This document shows positions 14,850 to 17,463 of a stretch of DNA of 17,463 nucleotides, piece by piece; positions within the stretch are counted from its first letter, which is position 1, and every line of letters begins with the position of its first letter. This DNA comes from DATKMG01 sp035541995 (lineage in GTDB: Bacteria; Acidobacteriota; Terriglobia; Versatilivoradales; Versatilivoraceae), in the NCBI GenBank assembly GCA_035541995.1, contig DATKMG010000518.1:1-17463 (forward strand), given 5' to 3'. Under the pieces are notes generated by a model that did not search any database, had not been told where the DNA came from, and worked only from the letters and a program-made list of their open reading frames with translations. The position numbers and the translations under genes are program-made.

Positions 14850-16565
14850 TTACCAGAAGATAATATTCAAGACCAGGGTCATTGCCAGGACGATTACGGC
14901 CAGGGTGGCCGGCTTGTTGTACCAGGCGGTCACTTCTTCCTTGGGCCTGGGGGTCAGCGAGTAGACCAGCCCCTTCAATTCTTCATCGGTTTTATTGGCT
15001 CGGGTAGCAAGCGAAACCAGGCTAGTGACCACAAAGCAGGCGGTCCAGGCGAACGTGGCGGTCCAGAAGTTCTGTGCCATTTCACTTGGGTAGGTGTGAA
15101 CGACCGTGCCCAGCCACCCTCCTTTAATCAAGGTGGTGGCTCCAGCGGGAGCGGTTAGCCCGTGATGCAAGGCTGCGGTCCCAGTACCCAAAACCAATCC
15201 CAGGAACGCCCCATGGCCATTAGCCCGGCGCCAGAACATGCCGAGAAGAAAAGTCGCAAATAAGGGAGCATTGACAAAGGCAAAAATCAACTGCAGGAAA
15301 TCCATCAGGTTGTTGAAATTCCTGGCCAGGTAGGCGGCACCCATACTGACCACAATTCCAAAGATTGTGGCCATGCGGCCCATCCAGAGGTAATGCTGGT
15401 CAGAGCGATTGGGGCTGATATAGCTCTGGTAGATATCGTAAGTCCAAACCGTGTTGAAGGCGGTGACGTTCCCCGCCATCCCCGACATGAAGGAAGCCAT
15501 CAAAGCGGTGATTCCAAGACCGAGCAGGCCGGAAGGAAGATAGTGCGCCAGCATCATGGGGATGGCCATGTCATAATCGAATGAACCGTCTTTTGCGGGC
15601 AAATGGAAACCACTGACGCCCCCCTGATAGGTAAGAGCGATGGCGATCATCCCAGGAAGGATGACCAGCATCGGAATAAACATCTTTGGAAACGCCCCAA
15701 TCAGTGGAGTCCGGCGGGCGGCGGACATGGAGTTGGCGGCCATGGCCCGTTGGACAACCAGAAAATTGGTGCACCAGTAACCAAAAGACAGGACAAAACC
15801 CAGCCCCATCACCATGCCGAACCACTCAATCCCCATGGGATTGGCCGTGGGGCTGGTCATGTAATGCCAACTGCGGCTCCAGGCATCCGACGCAAAATGA
15901 TTGGCGGTAGCCACAGTCTGCAAACGACTCTGCAAACCTGCCCACCCTCCGGCATCTTTGAGGCCCAGGTAGACCAGCGGAACAAATCCGGCCACAATCA
16001 GGAAGAACTGCAAGACTTCGTTATAGATCGCGGAGGTCAAGCCGCCCAGGAATGTGTAAATCAAGACGATGATGGCCGACATAAAGATACTGAAGTTGAA
16101 ATTCCAACCCAGCAGGATGCGCATCAACAGAGCCATTGCGTACATGGAGATCCCTGAAGCGAAAATGGTCATCACTGCGAAGGAAAAGGCGTTGAAGCCG
16201 CGTGTCTTCTCATCGAACCGCAGCTTCAAATACTCGGGAACCGATCGGGCGCGCGAGCCGTAGTAGAAGGGCATCATGAAAAGGCCCAGGAAAATCATCG
16301 CCGGGATCGCGCCGACCCAGTAGAAGTGGCAAGTGGCAATTCCATATTTCGCTCCGGAGGCTCCCATCCCGATGACCTCCAGGGCGCCCAGGTTGGTGGA
16401 GATAAAGGCGAGCCCCGTGATCCAGGCGGGGATTGAGCGACCCGACATGAAAAAATCGGAGCTAGTCTTCATGTACCGCTTCAGCGCCCATCCAATGCCA
16501 AGGACGAAGACAAAATAGATGATCATGATCGCGTAATCGATCAGGCCCAACTGCATGTGTTGCAT
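14850..16565 (-). CDS. Sodium:solute symporter (SSS family)
   Basis: The 571-residue polytopic protein has about 14 membrane helices, which is normal for the SSS/SGLT family of Na+-driven importers of sugars, amino acids, carboxylates or vitamins. GLIDYAIMIIYFVFVLGIGW opens the first helix. SGRSIPAWITGLAFISTNLG is the conserved early motif and ARSVPEYLKLRFDEKTRGF the cytoplasmic loop signature. MSGMAGNVTAFNTVWTYDIY (from about 360) corresponds to the helix that helps form the Na2 site. ATG 16565 has GGGGGA about eight bases upstream; the in-frame GTG at 16622 is less likely. The substrate cannot be named from sequence. It is divergent from dusB and is followed by the two-helix protein. Confidence 0.93.
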   Translation of the reverse strand: MQHMQLGLIDYAIMIIYFVFVLGIGWALKRYMKTSSDFFMSGRSIPAWITGLAFISTNLGALEVIGMGASGAKYGIATCHFYWVGAIPAMIFLGLFMMPFYYGSRARSVPEYLKLRFDEKTRGFNAFSFAVMTIFASGISMYAMALLMRILLGWNFNFSIFMSAIIVLIYTFLGGLTSAIYNEVLQFFLIVAGFVPLVYLGLKDAGGWAGLQSRLQTVATANHFASDAWSRSWHYMTSPTANPMGIEWFGMVMGLGFVLSFGYWCTNFLVVQRAMAANSMSAARRTPLIGAFPKMFIPMLVILPGMIAIALTYQGGVSGFHLPAKDGSFDYDMAIPMMLAHYLPSGLLGLGITALMASFMSGMAGNVTAFNTVWTYDIYQSYISPNRSDQHYLWMGRMATIFGIVVSMGAAYLARNFNNLMDFLQLIFAFVNAPLFATFLLGMFWRRANGHGAFLGLVLGTGTAALHHGLTAPAGATTLIKGGWLGTVVHTYPSEMAQNFWTATFAWTACFVVTSLVSLATRANKTDEELKGLVYSLTPRPKEEVTAWYNKPATLAVIVLAMTLVLNIIFW

Positions 16566-16592
16566 CTGTGGTCCCCCTAAGGTCGAGAGCTT

Positions 16593-16609
16593 TCTGGAGG
16601 TTCTCCAGA
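16593..16609 (-). promoter_or_regulatory. Stem-loop in the symporter leader
   Basis: TCTGGAG and CTCCAGA form a perfect 7-bp stem with a three-base loop, about 28 bases upstream of the symporter ATG. It lies just before the GGGGGA ribosome-binding site and could influence message stability or translation. No T-run follows. Confidence 0.35.
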
Positions 16610-16680
16610 GGCGGGCGGTCACTACGGAAATGCAGCACTATCTTAGTTCAAACCCCTGCGAACACAAAGAAGTATCCGCC

Positions 16681-16712
16681 TTTTTTTCGCCACCCAAGGT
16701 TGGCGAAAAAAA
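16681..16712. repeat. Inverted repeat with T7 and A7 flanks in a divergent promoter region
   Basis: TTTTTTTCGCCA (16681-16692) and TGGCGAAAAAAA (16701-16712) are perfect inverted copies around an 8-base centre. The T-run comes before and the A-run after the stem on both strands, the reverse of an intrinsic terminator. It abuts the dusB -10 and lies in the symporter upstream region. Confidence 0.7.
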
Positions 16713-16713
16713 G

Positions 16714-16722
16714 TGTTAAAAT
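16714..16722 (+). promoter_or_regulatory. Extended -10 promoter for dusB
   Basis: TGTTAAAAT is TGn plus TAAAAT (5 of 6 against TATAAT). Transcription would start near 16729, leaving a leader of about 39 bases. No -35 is evident because that position is taken by the inverted repeat. Confidence 0.45.
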
Positions 16723-16767
16723 CAGTTCTCACGAATGCGAGCAGTTTGCCTTGGAGAAGAAGACTTG

Positions 16768-17463
16768 ATGCGTATTCGGAACCTCGTAATCAACCCTGCG
16801 ACCGTACTCTCGCCGATGGCGGGATTGACCGACAGTGTGTTTCGCCGTCTGATCAAGCGGCTAGGCGGGTGTGGTTTAGTTATGACGGAGTTCACTAGCG
16901 CAGAGGGGTTGACTCGCAATTCGGTCAAGGGGCGCCGCATGCTCTTCTACCATGATGAAGAGCGTCCCATCACGGCTCAGTTATTCGGCTCGGATCCGCC
17001 GCGATTAATGGAGGCCACCCAAATGGTGGAAGACCTGGGCTTCGATGCTGTCGATCTCAACCTCGGGTGTCCTGCCAAGAAGGTGGTGAAGGCTTGTGGA
17101 GGCTCAGCACTGCTCAGAGACCTGAAACTTCTGGCGGAGCTCTTGAAGGCCATCCGCTCCGCAACCTCAATGCCTTTTACTGTCAAGATTCGCGCCGGAT
17201 GGAGTGATCAGGAGATCGTCGCATTGGAAGTGGGAAAACTAGCCGAGGATCTGGGAGTTGATGCCATTACTCTTCATCCCCGGACCCGCCTTCAGGGATT
17301 CACAGGGAAAGCAGATTGGCACCTGATCGGGGAGCTGAAGGCGCACTTGAAGATCCCGGTGATCGGGAATGGAGATATTCTGACACCGGAGGATGGATTC
17401 CGGATGATCGGGGAGACGAAATGTGATGGTGTGATGATTGGCCGAGGAGCTCTCAGCAATCCG
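16768..17463 (+). CDS. dusB: tRNA-dihydrouridine synthase (DusB), 3' end outside the window
   Basis: The 232 visible residues are open to the right edge, so the gene is truncated by the window. The family uses FMN and NADPH to reduce uridine to dihydrouridine in the tRNA D-loop. LSPMAGLTDSVFRRL near residue 15 binds FMN. The proton-donating cysteine is in DLNLGCPAKKVVKACGGSALL (Cys about 98). TVKIRAGW, LHPRTRLQGFTGKADW and IPVIGNGDI followed by DGVMIGRGAL complete the TIM-barrel phosphate-binding pattern. The DusB subgroup call rests on overall style. GGAGAAGA lies upstream of ATG. It is divergent from the symporter. Confidence 0.93.
   Translation, partial: MRIRNLVINPATVLSPMAGLTDSVFRRLIKRLGGCGLVMTEFTSAEGLTRNSVKGRRMLFYHDEERPITAQLFGSDPPRLMEATQMVEDLGFDAVDLNLGCPAKKVVKACGGSALLRDLKLLAELLKAIRSATSMPFTVKIRAGWSDQEIVALEVGKLAEDLGVDAITLHPRTRLQGFTGKADWHLIGELKAHLKIPVIGNGDILTPEDGFRMIGETKCDGVMIGRGALSNP

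Noticed and set aside
15603..16157. 184-codon plus-strand frame opposite the symporter
   Set aside because: It is a low-complexity His/Gln/Asp/Gly-rich translation antisense to membrane-helix codons, a typical shadow frame.
16681..16712. Bidirectional intrinsic terminator
   Set aside because: Terminators need a stem followed by T on the coding strand. Here both strands have T before and A after the stem, and both neighbours are transcribed away from it.

Overview
This window reads as an ordinary chromosomal segment from a diderm (LPS-bearing) heterotrophic bacterium of roughly balanced base composition. RfaE2 (heptose activation), a SurA/PpiC-type periplasmic chaperone and a TonB-type C-terminal domain all point to an outer membrane. 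The protein styles (short RqcP-like S4 protein, LexA with a long hinge, Na+/solute symporter followed by a two-helix protein) resemble Acidobacteriota. That assignment is an inference and was not tested.

Layout. 1-462 (minus): the N-terminal part of a membrane-anchored alpha/beta hydrolase that runs off the left edge. 576-4604 (plus): rfaE2 and mfd, headed by an extended -10 promoter. 4723-7551 (plus): a good sigma70-type promoter, then a secreted SurA/PpiC peptidyl-prolyl isomerase, an RqcP-like S4 protein (ATGA overlap) and a TPR/zinc-ribbon protein of unknown function. 12010-7596 (minus): lexA, dinB, cca and mutM in one direction, with dinB and cca overlapping by 4 bases. 12129-12971 (plus, divergent from lexA): a metallo-beta-lactamase-fold hydrolase. 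14088-13195 (minus): a secreted protein with a TonB-like C-terminus. 14089-14637: a gene-poor gap of about 550 bp. 16565-14638 (minus): a sodium:solute symporter and a 66-residue two-helix membrane protein whose ribosome-binding site overlaps the symporter stop. 16768-17463 (plus): the 5' part of dusB, cut by the window edge.

Functionally, the centre is rich in genome maintenance: Mfd for transcription-coupled repair, LexA for SOS control, DinB for translesion synthesis and Fpg for 8-oxoguanine repair. The CCA-adding enzyme is translationally coupled to DinB. The left-centre operon mixes envelope protein folding with a ribosome-associated S4 protein.

I saw no CRISPR array, insertion sequence, rRNA, tRNA or prophage. 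No clearly new multi-gene system is visible. The best leads are the symporter/small-protein pair, the unnamed TPR/zinc-ribbon protein, a reversed-polarity palindrome beside the dusB promoter, and direct repeats over the lexA promoter.
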